Assembly (NCBI GenBank): GCA_049322755.1
Contig: JBMOQX010000059.1
Span: forward strand, 1-42,708
Origin: DATIUV01 sp049322755
GTDB lineage: Bacteria; Pseudomonadota; Gammaproteobacteria; Burkholderiales; UBA6910
Reading direction: 5' to 3'
DNA: 42,708 nt
Shown here: one piece after another, positions 1 through 7,555 of the stretch
Layout: the number at the start of each line of letters is the position of its first letter
Position numbering within the stretch: position 1 is the first letter of the stretch
Translations under genes and position numbers: made by a program
The notes under the pieces: generated by a model
What the model was told of the DNA's origin: nothing
The model's input: only the letters and a program-made list of their open reading frames with translations
Databases searched by the model: none

Positions 1-123
1 CTCGACATCGGCTCGGGCTCCGGCACCGATACGCTGATCGCCGGCAGCGCGAGCCGCGAAACCCGGCGCGTGGTCCACGGCCTCGGCGCCCACACCATCA
101 TCATGCGCGGTGCGAAGGTCTGA
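1..123 (+). CDS. C-terminal end of an unidentified protein (cut by window edge)
   Basis: Frame 1 is open from the left edge to a TGA at 121-123 and gives the last 40 residues, beginning LDIGSGSGTDTLIAGSAS and ending IIMRGAKV. The glycine/serine-rich stretch followed by a short hydrophobic strand (HTIIMRG) is protein-like, and codon use is like the neighbours. The family is not recognised. The end vaguely recalls the nucleotide-binding tail of universal stress proteins, but too little is present to claim this. It converges on the nrtS-like gene, with a 72-base gap rich in short GC palindromes and no clear terminator. Confidence 0.5.
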   Translation, partial: LDIGSGSGTDTLIAGSASRETRRVVHGLGAHTIIMRGAKV

Positions 124-195
124 CGCCGCGGCGGCGTCCGCCGGCGGGTACACCATCGCCGCGGCGTCCGCGGCTCCGGCGGGTCGTTACCCAGA

Positions 196-546
196 TCAGT
201 CGCGTTGGCGGCGAGGTTCCTGCGACGGCGGCCGCGACAGCAGTCCCAGATTCGACACCACGAACGGCGTCAGGTAGTTGAGCGCCACCCTGGTGGCGAG
301 CTCCCAGGACGGCGACCCATACAGAAGGGCGTCGCCATGGTTCATGAACGTGAGCCAGGTGCCGACCACTACTCCGATGGTGGCGGTGCGCCGCAGATGG
401 CGGGGCGCGGCGCACACCGCGAGCGTTCGGCTGATCGCCCGCAGGGTGTCGCCGCCTTCGCCCCGCGCGGGTGCCGATGCCGCTGCATCCGCGGCATGGC
501 CATGGAGGCCGGGGGCGGTGCCCCCGGCGTGCTCGTGTCCGCTCAC
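196..546 (-). CDS. nrtS: NrtS-like small membrane protein (putative nitrate/nitrite transport)
   Basis: The 116-residue product has a roughly 35-residue polar, Ala-rich N-terminus, then a core with two hydrophobic segments (about residues 50-66 and 78-96). The core carries the pattern VVVGTWLTFMNHGDALL followed by ALNYLTPFVVSNLG. This matches the NrtS family as I remember it (VGTxLxxINxGDA, then LTYxVPYxVS), small proteins linked to nitrate/nitrite transport in cyanobacteria and marine bacteria. The proposed start is the GTG at 546, which overlaps the stop of the upstream HAD gene as GTGA, implying translational coupling; no strong separate ribosome site is visible. An alternative is a shorter start nearer the hydrophobic core. 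The transport role is inferred from family only. Confidence 0.6.
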   Translation of the reverse strand: MSGHEHAGGTAPGLHGHAADAAASAPARGEGGDTLRAISRTLAVCAAPRHLRRTATIGVVVGTWLTFMNHGDALLYGSPSWELATRVALNYLTPFVVSNLGLLSRPPSQEPRRQRD

Positions 547-1244
547 GCGGCGCGCTGCTTGCCGTGCTCCTTGGCGAGGATGTCGGCCAGCTCCTTGAGC
601 GTGGTGGTGGTGTAGGTCGGCGTCACGCCGATCTTGAGCATCGGCTGGCGCGCGCGGTTGGTCCACGCCGTCTTCAGGCCCTGGCGGTTCGCGCCGACGA
701 TTTCCCAGAAGTGGCCGGTGACCCACAGGATGTCTTCCTTGGGGCAGCCGGCGCGCTCGATGCCGAGCTGGAAGACCTTGGGGGAGGGCTTGAACGCGTG
801 GGCTTCCTCGCCGCTGCTGATGATTTCATCGATGTACGGCAGCGTGCCGGCGTAACGGCTGTGGTCCTCGATCATCTTTTTCGTCGGGTTGGCGACGATC
901 TTCACCGTGTGCCCCTGGGCCTTGATCGACTTGAGCGCCTCCACCACGTCAGGGTAAGCGCGCAGTTTGTGGTACTGGGCGTTGATGTCCTTGATCGCGC
1001 TCTCGGGCAGATCGATGTGGTGCTTCTCCAGCGCCCAGCGCAGGCACGCTTCGTTCAGGTCCGGATGGATGACGAAGTTGTCGGACAGGGTGGTGTAGAA
1101 CATCGCCCACTTCTGCTGGAAACGCCAGTCCTGGGCGATGTCCTGGGCCAGGTGGGCCTCGAAGACGTAGGGCTCGATGACGTCGGCGATGGTGTAGTTG
1201 TCGACCAGTGTTCCCCACGTGTCGAAAAGCAGTGTCTTTGGCAT
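543..1244 (-). CDS. HAD-superfamily hydrolase, haloacid dehalogenase type II-like
   Basis: The 233-residue protein starts MPKTLLFDTWGTLVDNY. Asp8 in FDTWGTL is the expected HAD nucleophile, Lys152 in AFKPSPK the motif III lysine, and GHFWEIVGANRQG (177-189) corresponds to the motif IV loop. Length fits type II (S)-2-haloacid dehalogenases (220-240 residues), which displace halide from 2-haloalkanoates. Two features are unusual: Trp follows Asp-Thr where the family usually has Tyr, and motif II reads VANPTKK instead of the common SN(G/A). Substrate is therefore uncertain. The ATG at 1244 has a strong AAGGAGGAC site, so the longer reading upstream is rejected. The gene overlaps nrtS downstream, and a TGTCAA-N4-TTGACA palindrome lies 65 bases upstream of the start. 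Confidence 0.8.
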   Translation of the reverse strand: MPKTLLFDTWGTLVDNYTIADVIEPYVFEAHLAQDIAQDWRFQQKWAMFYTTLSDNFVIHPDLNEACLRWALEKHHIDLPESAIKDINAQYHKLRAYPDVVEALKSIKAQGHTVKIVANPTKKMIEDHSRYAGTLPYIDEIISSGEEAHAFKPSPKVFQLGIERAGCPKEDILWVTGHFWEIVGANRQGLKTAWTNRARQPMLKIGVTPTYTTTTLKELADILAKEHGKQRAA

Positions 1245-1308
1245 GATGTCCTCCTTGACGGTTCGGGCGATTGGGGACCCCATCATGCAAGGAGGTGCGA
1301 GGGCCGTC

Positions 1309-1324
1309 TGTCAACTCGTTGACA
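1309..1324 (-). promoter_or_regulatory. Putative Crp/Fnr-type operator upstream of the HAD-nrtS pair
   Basis: The sequence TGTCAACTCGTTGACA is a perfect 6+6 inverted repeat with 4-base spacer, the size and spacing typical of Fnr/Dnr-type sites. On the minus strand a CATGAT hexamer (1287-1282) is placed so that transcription would start near 1275, putting the palindrome centre at about -41.5, the class II activator position. A second copy differing only in the spacer is at 2993-3008. Binding by the adjacent regulator is inferred. Confidence 0.6.
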
Positions 1325-1344
1325 CGCGGCGGGCGGCGCCGGAG

Positions 1345-2154
1345 CTACTGGTGAGGCCGCTCGCCGCCGTGGCTGCCTTCGCCCACCAGGCGGCGCAGCA
1401 GGTCGATGTTCTGGATCTCCAGGTAACGCTTGCGGCAGATGACGATGTTGTCGCGCTGGAAATGGCGCAGCGTGGTGCTCACCCACTGGCGCGTGGCGCC
1501 CACCATGCTGGCGAGGTCCTCTTGGGTGAAGTGGTGGCGGATGGCAATGCCGGTGCGGGTCGGCACGCCGTACATCTCCGCCAGTTTCAGCATCAGGTGG
1601 GCGAGACGCAGGAACACCGACTGCGTGCCGAACGCCTGCAGCAGCGACGACACCCAGAACAGCTTGACGGTCATGGAGTCGATGATGAACCGGGCGATCA
1701 GGGGCCGGCTGTACACGAGCTTGTCCAGGTCCTCGGCCGATATCACCCACACGGCAGAATCCTCCACCGCCTGGGCCGACCAGACGTGCGCGGTATCCGC
1801 GGTGAGGAAATTGGGGCCGCCCAGGAGGTCGCCCTCCGACCAGTAAGCCATCGTGACTTCCTTGCCGGCGGACGAGGTGTAATAGGTCCGGATCAACCCG
1901 CTGTCGACGATGAAGCTCGCCAGGTGCCGCTTGCCCTGGATGAAGATCGGGGCGCCCTTGGGAAAGCGCTTGCGCGTGCATTTGGCCAGCAGCAGCGCCC
2001 GCTCCTCGGCCGGAAGCGCGGCAAAAGGCGCGGAAGGAGGGCGCGCCGGAACGGCTGTCGCCGACATTTGTGTGCGCTCGCGCGCCGATGCGGCGGGGTG
2101 CCGTCCCGCGCTTGCCCGCGCGGGGCGCATGGGGATTATGGTTCCGCCGGACAT
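1345..2154 (-). CDS. Crp/Fnr-family transcriptional regulator
   Basis: The 269-residue product has a cyclic-nucleotide-binding-type beta-roll (about 55-150, with GDLLGGPNFL at 108-117), a long dimer helix (about 152-195) and a C-terminal winged helix-turn-helix (TQEDLASMVGATRQWVSTTL, 210-229). Fnr-type iron-sulfur cysteines are absent: Cys60 and Cys240 are the only cysteines seen. The recognition helix reads RQWVST, unlike Fnr (E..SR) and Crp (RE..GR), so target and ligand cannot be taken from those models. The ATG at 2154 has a good GGAGG site 6 bases upstream; an internal ATG at 2067 would remove 29 residues but has no clear site. Identical-type palindromes lie on both sides of this gene and are its likely targets. 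Confidence 0.9.
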   Translation of the reverse strand: MSGGTIIPMRPARASAGRHPAASARERTQMSATAVPARPPSAPFAALPAEERALLLAKCTRKRFPKGAPIFIQGKRHLASFIVDSGLIRTYYTSSAGKEVTMAYWSEGDLLGGPNFLTADTAHVWSAQAVEDSAVWVISAEDLDKLVYSRPLIARFIIDSMTVKLFWVSSLLQAFGTQSVFLRLAHLMLKLAEMYGVPTRTGIAIRHHFTQEDLASMVGATRQWVSTTLRHFQRDNIVICRKRYLEIQNIDLLRRLVGEGSHGGERPHQ

Positions 2155-2203
2155 GGGTTCCTCCGTCGCCTTCGCCGCCGCTCTTGCCCGCTGGCCCGGG
2201 GGA

Positions 2204-2899
2204 TCAGGCGGGCCAGGTGCCGCGCAGCATCGCCGACATCACGTTGAGATGGTCCTCGACGCCGGTCACTCCCGCCGTGTTCTCGGCCACGATGCGGATT
2301 GCCCGCCTTTCGTCTTCCGAATCGACGATGCCCCAAAGGCTCACCGAGCCGCGCGACACCACGATGTTCATTCGCAGCGCGTCGAGGCCGGCGTCCCGCA
2401 GTTCGGCCTGGATCCGGGCGCGGATGTCCAGATCGTCGGCGGAACCCGGCTGCCCGGACGCCTGCGCCACCAGGCCCTGCAGCAGGTTAGCGCGGCTGAT
2501 GATGCCCACCAGGGCGCCGTCGCGGAGCACAGGCACGCGCTTGATATGATGGCGCTCGAGCAGCGCGGCGACGTCGGCCAGCGACGCGTTCTCCTTCACG
2601 CTGATGATGTCGCGGGTCATCACGTCACCGGCGCGTCGGCCGTGGGACTTGGCATAGGCGCGCGCGGCCTCTGCGGGGGTCGCCAGCAATGACAGCCATG
2701 GCGAGCCCCGCCGCTCGGTGCCGGATTCGCTGCGTCGCATCAAATCGCCCTCGCTGACGATGCCGACGACACGGCTGCGTTCGTCCACCACCGGCACCGC
2801 GCTGATGCGCTCATCCATGAGCAGCCGCGCAATCGACTGTACGCTGGTGTCGGGCGACACGGTGATGACGCGGGTGGTCATTACGTCCTTGGCCTGCAT
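2204..2899 (-). CDS. CBS-domain pair with C-terminal BON domain
   Basis: The 231-residue protein begins MQAKDVMTTRVITVSPDTSV, a classic CBS start. Two CBS domains (about 7-62 and 93-150; second begins GDVMTRDIISVKENASL) are followed by a BON-like domain (about 158-222; IRARIQAELRDAGLDALRMN and GSVSLWGIVDSEDE). CBS pairs bind adenine nucleotides as energy sensors, and BON domains bind lipids or membranes; such fusions are common in proteobacteria, with no fixed role known to me. No signal peptide, so cytoplasmic. AGAGAGGT precedes the ATG by about 8 bases. It is transcribed divergently from the TAXI transporter genes, with a shared palindrome between them. Confidence 0.87.
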   Translation of the reverse strand: MQAKDVMTTRVITVSPDTSVQSIARLLMDERISAVPVVDERSRVVGIVSEGDLMRRSESGTERRGSPWLSLLATPAEAARAYAKSHGRRAGDVMTRDIISVKENASLADVAALLERHHIKRVPVLRDGALVGIISRANLLQGLVAQASGQPGSADDLDIRARIQAELRDAGLDALRMNIVVSRGSVSLWGIVDSEDERRAIRIVAENTAGVTGVEDHLNVMSAMLRGTWPA

Positions 2900-2992
2900 T
2901 GACGGGGACCTCTCTCTGGTCGTGGCATCGGAAGGTGCGCTCGCGTGAACCAGACTGAAGTATCCGCTGCTGCAATGTCCTGCTCAAGCCAA

Positions 2993-3008
2993 TGTCAACA
3001 ACTTGACA
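2993..3008. promoter_or_regulatory. Putative Crp/Fnr-type operator in the divergent CBS / TAXI gap
   Basis: TGTCAACAACTTGACA is a perfect inverted repeat with the same half-sites (TGTCAA, TTGACA) and spacing as the copy at 1309-1324. It lies in the 200-base gap between the CBS-BON gene (start 2899, minus) and the TAXI binding protein (start 3100, plus), so one bound dimer could serve both. Possible -10 hexamers are GATACT on the minus strand (2964-2959) and TATCTG on the plus strand (3040-3045), placing the centre near -48 and -51. The rest of the gap shows no further structure. Confidence 0.6.
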
Positions 3009-3099
3009 GATATCCGTCTTTCCGGAGGCGACCATCGACTATCTGCTCCAGAACACCATACCACCATACGCCGTTTCATTTCATCCAGGAGGGGGAATC

Positions 3100-4179
3100 A
3101 TGAACGCGCATTCAAAATCCAAGAAAGTTCGCGATACCGTGTGCATCTCGGCGAGGCACCGCCTGTTGTCGCTTGCCGCAGCCGCGCTCCTCGGTGTTGC
3201 CATCCCGCTCGCGTTTTCGCCTGCCCATGCCCAGCAGGAGACCAAGGTTTCCGTGCTGGTGTCGCCCGCCGGATCCGGACCGTACAACGCCTGGGCGGTG
3301 GTCCAGACCCGCGCCGCCGAGAACCATCCCTGGCTGAGGCCGATCGCGGTGGAGACGCCCGGGTTCAACTACAACGTGAAGTATCTCGCCCAGAACCCGA
3401 ATCTCTGGAAGAACACCGTGATCGGCTCGGGATCGGTGCTGGAGTGGACCGCTGATGCCGGCCTCAAACCGTACTATCCTGAGCCTCTGCCGCCGGTGAA
3501 GGACTTCCGCATCATCGGCGTCATGGGTGTGACGGGCGTCGCCTTCGTCACCACGGATCCCAACATCAAGAAGTTCGAGGACTTCGCCGGCAAGCGCATC
3601 GCTGCGGGGCTCATCACCCAGAACGAGTGGGGGATGTACCCGCGCATGATCCTCGAGGGCACCGGCATGCTGAAGAAGGTGAAGGGCTTTAACATGCTGG
3701 GCACCGATCCCAACGTTGAGGCGCTGCTGGACGGCCGCGCCGACGTGGCGACGATCGTTATGTTTTCCGACGAGGGATTCAAGACCACGATTCAGCCGAG
3801 CCCGTTCAAGCTGCTGGAGGCGTCGAACCGGCCGTTCCGCTACATCAACGTGCCTCGGGAGACGATCGAGGGCTACAACAAGAAGACCGGTGCCAATTTC
3901 CACGTGCGCGTCTATCCCCCCAACACGCTGCCCAAGCAGCCTGAGGAGTTCACCACGTTCGGCAACTACCTGCTGCTTTCGGCGCACAAGGACTTCCCTG
4001 AGGAGCTGGCCTACGAGCTGGCCAAGCTCTGGGTCAAGATGGGACCGGTCGTCGCCCAGTACAACGCCATGGGCAAAATCTGGACGCCGGAGAGCATCGC
4101 CACGGCTGCGCGTGCGACGCCCGACAAGGTCCATCCCGGCGCGATGCGCGCGTACAAGGAACTGGGGCTGGTTAAGTAG
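3100..4179 (+). CDS. TAXI-family TRAP transporter solute-binding protein
   Basis: The 359-residue precursor has an n-region rich in Lys/Arg and a long hydrophobic segment ending SPAHAQQE, so cleavage after about residue 44 and export to the periplasm are expected. The mature part resembles TAXI (TRAP-associated extracytoplasmic immunogenic) proteins, including a VLVSPAGSGPYNAW opening and the later KKFEDFAGKRIAAG and LDGRADVATI stretches. TAXI proteins capture small organic anions for a fused TRAP permease, found here 119 bases downstream. AGGAGGGGG precedes the ATG. Ligand is unknown; the downstream nitrilase and hydrolase hint at an acid, amide or nitrile-related compound, which is inference. 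The gene is preceded by the TGTCAA-N4-TTGACA palindrome. Confidence 0.85.
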   Translation: MNAHSKSKKVRDTVCISARHRLLSLAAAALLGVAIPLAFSPAHAQQETKVSVLVSPAGSGPYNAWAVVQTRAAENHPWLRPIAVETPGFNYNVKYLAQNPNLWKNTVIGSGSVLEWTADAGLKPYYPEPLPPVKDFRIIGVMGVTGVAFVTTDPNIKKFEDFAGKRIAAGLITQNEWGMYPRMILEGTGMLKKVKGFNMLGTDPNVEALLDGRADVATIVMFSDEGFKTTIQPSPFKLLEASNRPFRYINVPRETIEGYNKKTGANFHVRVYPPNTLPKQPEEFTTFGNYLLLSAHKDFPEELAYELAKLWVKMGPVVAQYNAMGKIWTPESIATAARATPDKVHPGAMRAYKELGLVK

Positions 4180-4298
4180 ATCGCCGGATTTTTGCCAAAC
4201 CGCCCGGCGGCCCCGCACCTCGGCGGGACACCGGGCTCCGGTCGTGCGAGCGCTTTCGGCGTAGCAATGCGCGCCGACTTCATGGGACTGAACACCCG

Positions 4299-6215
4299 AT
4301 GACCTCCGCCTCATCTTCGCGCGTCCTGCATCTCGTCGGGATTGCGTACACCGTCCTGGCGCTGGCGACGGTGGCCTACCACGCGCTGATGATCTTCTTC
4401 ACCTTCCACGGCGCGATGGAGCACTACACGGTGCACCTTGGCGCGATCCTGCTCCTGATCGCGATGCACACCGCCATCGACCGGGGCGGGAATGCCAGTG
4501 GAGGCCGGCGCGCGGCGTGGCTTGCGTTCGCGGGGCTGATGGCGCTTGCCGCGCTCGTCTCCACGGCCTATTTGTACGTCTTCGCCCAGGATCTGGAGCT
4601 GAGCCAGCCGTTTCTGACGACGTTCCAGTACTTCATCGGCCTCACGCTGCTGATCGCGGTGTTCGGCCTCAACTGGGTGGTGTGGGGCACCGCGCTCACC
4701 GTGGTGTGCCTGTCCGCGGCGCTTTACTTCGGCCTCGGGCACCTGTTTCCGAGCCCGGTGGTGGAACTCCGGTTCTCGCCCGAAACGGTGATGAGCTACC
4801 TCGCGGGCATGGGCGGGCCGCGGGGGGTCTACACTTTCATCCCGCTTTCGGCCGACACCATCCTGCTGCTCCTCGTGTACGGCGGCCTCATGACCAGCAC
4901 CCATGTGCTGGACATGTTCGACGAGATCGGCAAGGCCATCGGCAACCTGGTGCGCGGCGGCGTCTCCTATTCCTGCATCGCCGCAAGCTCCCTGGTGGGC
5001 ATGGTGACCGGCCAGACGGTGAGCTGCATCGCGCTCTCGGGCTCCATGACCATTCCCACCATGATCCGCGGCGGCTTCACCCGGGAGCAGGCCGGCGCCA
5101 TCGAAGTCATGGCCGCCAACGGCGCCCAGATCATCCCCCCGGTGATGGGCCTCGGCGCCTTCCTGATGGCGGTGATCCTCGGCATCTCCTACATCGAGGT
5201 GGTGGCGGCCGCCGTGCTGCCGGCCTTCCTCTATATGTTCACGCTGGCGATCGGCGTCTACGCGCTGATCCAGGCTTCGCCCCATGTGCCCTATGATCGC
5301 CAGAAGGTGAACTGGGAAAAGATCGCCTGGATCCTGCCCGGCTTCCTGCCTTCCATCGTCCTGGTGGTGGCGCTGTTGTCGATGCGCTACTCGGCGGGCA
5401 TGGCGGCCCTTTGGGGCATCGGCACCATGGTGGTCCTGAGTTTCGCCCGGCCGGCCCGCTTTCGTCCGTCGATTGGCCGCATCGTCCAGGGATTGCGCGA
5501 CGGCGCGCTGGCGGGCGCCCAGCTGGCGATCATTCTCGCCGCCATCGGTGTCATCGTGCAGATGCTGGTGACCACCGGCCTCGGTACGCTGTTCTCCGAC
5601 CTCATGATCCGGGTCTCGGGCAACAGCCTGGAGCTGGCGCTGCTGCTGGGCATGGGCATCTGCCTGCTGATCGGCATGGGCCTGCCGACCCCGGCGGCCT
5701 ACTCCCTCGCCGCGGTGGTGGTGATTCCCTCTCTCATCGATGTCGGCGTCAATCCCCTGGCGGCGCACTTCTACGGCTTCTATTTCGCCGTGTTCTCGTC
5801 GTTCACGCCGCCGGTCGCGGTAGGGGTGATGATGGCTTCGCGCATCGCCGGCGGCTCGTTCAAGAACACCTGTTACGAAACCTTCAAGCTGGGCGGCATC
5901 TGCATGCTGCTGCCGTTCTTCTTCGTCGCCTTCCCCAATTCGCTGCAGTTCCCCAATTACACCGTCGAGACGCTGGTCGCGACGGTGCTGCTTTGCGTCA
6001 GCACGCTGATGCTGGCGGCGGCCATCTTTGGCGGCTTCATGGGCAGGCTCACCCGCGGTGAGCGGGTCTTCATGCTTTCGGGGCCGATCGCCGCGCTGGT
6101 GTTTTACGAGACGCGCGACCCCTGGATCGCCTGGCTGCCGATGGCGCTGCTGATCGGGTTCTGGCTGTTCCGGCGCGCGCGCCAGCGCGACCTGGGCAAG
6201 GCAGCGACCGGCTGA
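4299..6215 (+). CDS. TRAP transporter fused permease (4TM/12TM, DctQM type)
   Basis: The 638-residue inner-membrane protein is hydrophobic throughout. About four N-terminal helices (residues 10-150) correspond to the DctQ-like small subunit, and the remainder to the DctM-like large subunit, with conserved stretches such as GMVTGQTVSCIALSGSMTIP, MAANGAQIIPPVMGLGAFLM and LLIGMGLPTPAAY. Fused QM permeases are the normal partners of TAXI binding proteins and use ion gradients for uptake. The ATG at 4299 has only a weak ribosome site. The 119-base gap after the TAXI gene has no terminator-like hairpin with T-run, so cotranscription is likely. Confidence 0.9.
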   Translation: MTSASSSRVLHLVGIAYTVLALATVAYHALMIFFTFHGAMEHYTVHLGAILLLIAMHTAIDRGGNASGGRRAAWLAFAGLMALAALVSTAYLYVFAQDLELSQPFLTTFQYFIGLTLLIAVFGLNWVVWGTALTVVCLSAALYFGLGHLFPSPVVELRFSPETVMSYLAGMGGPRGVYTFIPLSADTILLLLVYGGLMTSTHVLDMFDEIGKAIGNLVRGGVSYSCIAASSLVGMVTGQTVSCIALSGSMTIPTMIRGGFTREQAGAIEVMAANGAQIIPPVMGLGAFLMAVILGISYIEVVAAAVLPAFLYMFTLAIGVYALIQASPHVPYDRQKVNWEKIAWILPGFLPSIVLVVALLSMRYSAGMAALWGIGTMVVLSFARPARFRPSIGRIVQGLRDGALAGAQLAIILAAIGVIVQMLVTTGLGTLFSDLMIRVSGNSLELALLLGMGICLLIGMGLPTPAAYSLAAVVVIPSLIDVGVNPLAAHFYGFYFAVFSSFTPPVAVGVMMASRIAGGSFKNTCYETFKLGGICMLLPFFFVAFPNSLQFPNYTVETLVATVLLCVSTLMLAAAIFGGFMGRLTRGERVFMLSGPIAALVFYETRDPWIAWLPMALLIGFWLFRRARQRDLGKAATG

Positions 6216-6240
6216 CGAAATCCGGCTCAGGACCGACATC

Positions 6241-6448
6241 ATGATGACGAACGCCGAGCCCACCCTCTACGCGCGGCCCTTGTCCGGCAACGCCCACCAG
6301 GTGCGGCTGCTGCTGGGCTTCCTGAAACTGTCCTGCCAGGATCGCGCTGGCGCACTAGGGCGGCATCGGGATCGACGCCTAGAACGTCACCCGCTGGGTC
6401 GCGCGGTTGAAAGCGTTGCCCGGGTTCACCACGATGCCCGGGATGTGA
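6241..6448 (+). pseudogene. Glutathione S-transferase remnant (N- and C-terminal ends only)
   Basis: From the ATG at 6241 the frame gives TLYARPLSGNAHQVRLLLGF, the thioredoxin-fold start of a GST. Homology ends after about 30 residues. From about 6342, in another frame, the reading IALAH-stop-GGIGIDA-stop-NVTRWVARLKALPGFTTMPGM-stop is recognisable as the C-terminal end of a GST (the RWVARLKALPGF signature). About 120-130 residues between are missing, and the rest carries two stops and a frameshift. It is a dead gene left between the TRAP permease and nitrilase genes; an intact GST may once have belonged to this row. The ATG at 6244 would serve equally well. Confidence 0.75.
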
Positions 6449-6508
6449 TGGGACCGCCGGTCGCGCCGCCGCCGGGTTCCCGAGATTCGTAGCCGGAGAA
6501 AGCAAGCA

Positions 6509-7555
6509 ATGACGACCTATCCCAAGTTCAAGGCCGCGGCCATGCACGTCGCACCGGTGTTCCTGGACGCGGAAGCCACGGTCCAGAAATCCTGCTCGCT
6601 CATCGCCGAGGCGGCGAAGAACGGCGCGCGGCTGGTGGCGTTTCCCGAGGTGTACCTGCCGGCGTTTCCGCTCTGGTCGGCGCTGCGGGCGCCGCTGTAT
6701 AACCACGACTTCTTCCGCCGTCTGGCGGCCAATTCCGCCAAAGTGGACGGCCCGGAAATCGGCCAGATCTGCGCCGCAGCCCGCCGCCACGGCGTGATGG
6801 TGTCCTACGGCTTCAACGAGGGCACCGATGCCAGCGTCGGCTGCCTGTGGAACTCCAACGTCCTCATCGACGACACCGGCGGCATCATCAACCACCACCG
6901 CAAGCTGGTGCCCACCTTCTGGGAGAAGCTGGTGTGGGCGGCGGGCGACGGCGCCGGGCTGCGGGTGTGCGATACGGCGCTCGGGCGGATCGGCATGCTG
7001 ATCTGCGGCGAGAACACCAATCCGCTGGCGCGCTTCGCACTCATGGCCCAGGGCGAGCAGGTGCACATCTCGTCGTTTCCGCCGGTGTGGCCGGCCAACG
7101 ACCCCCAGGAGGCGGACGCCTACGACGTCTCCGACGCCATCCGCATCCGCGTGCGCAACCACGCTTTCGAGGGCAAGCTGTTCAACATCGTCTCGGCAGC
7201 GTTCATGGATGACGCGATGGTGAACGGGCTCGCCGCGGGCGACAAGAACCTGGAGCGCATCCTGCGCGACAGCCCGCGCGGCGTTTCGCTCATCGTCGGC
7301 CCCATGGGCGCGGTCATCGGCAAGGAGCTGCAGAACGAAGAGGGCATCCTCTACGCGGACATCGACCTGGGGCAGACCGTCGCGCCGCGGCAGCTCCAGG
7401 ATGTGGCCGGCTACTACAACCGCTTCGACGTCTTCAGGCTGAGCGTGGACCGCACGCCCAACAAGCCGGCCTGGTTCGAGGGCGACGGCACCCGGGCCGA
7501 ACCCGCCGCCGCGGGCGAAGCCGAGGAGACGCCGCGGCTGGCGGCCGCGAAATGA
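6509..7555 (+). CDS. Nitrilase (carbon-nitrogen hydrolase family)
   Basis: The 348-residue protein has the complete nitrilase triad: Glu47 (VAFPEVYLPAFP), Lys132 (HHRKLVPTFWEK) and Cys166 (MLICGENTNPLARF). The CGEN context and long loops match true nitrilases, which turn R-CN plus water into carboxylic acid and ammonia, rather than short amidases. The last 25 residues are an Ala/Glu-rich tail. No signal peptide, so cytoplasmic; nitrilases normally form spiral oligomers. GGAGAAAG precedes the ATG. The gene overlaps the next (ATGA at 7552-7555), implying translational coupling with the alpha/beta-hydrolase. Aliphatic versus arylaceto-nitrile preference cannot be told from sequence alone. Confidence 0.9.
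   Translation: MTTYPKFKAAAMHVAPVFLDAEATVQKSCSLIAEAAKNGARLVAFPEVYLPAFPLWSALRAPLYNHDFFRRLAANSAKVDGPEIGQICAAARRHGVMVSYGFNEGTDASVGCLWNSNVLIDDTGGIINHHRKLVPTFWEKLVWAAGDGAGLRVCDTALGRIGMLICGENTNPLARFALMAQGEQVHISSFPPVWPANDPQEADAYDVSDAIRIRVRNHAFEGKLFNIVSAAFMDDAMVNGLAAGDKNLERILRDSPRGVSLIVGPMGAVIGKELQNEEGILYADIDLGQTVAPRQLQDVAGYYNRFDVFRLSVDRTPNKPAWFEGDGTRAEPAAAGEAEETPRLAAAK

Noticed and set aside
3003..3008. TTGACA read as a classical -35 box for the TAXI gene
   Set aside because: No acceptable -10 hexamer 16-18 bases downstream; the sequence is better explained as half of the palindrome.
4311..6263. Long minus-strand open frame antisense to the TRAP permease gene
   Set aside because: His/Gln/Arg-rich nonsense typical of antisense shadows; the plus-strand permease has clear membrane helices and motifs.
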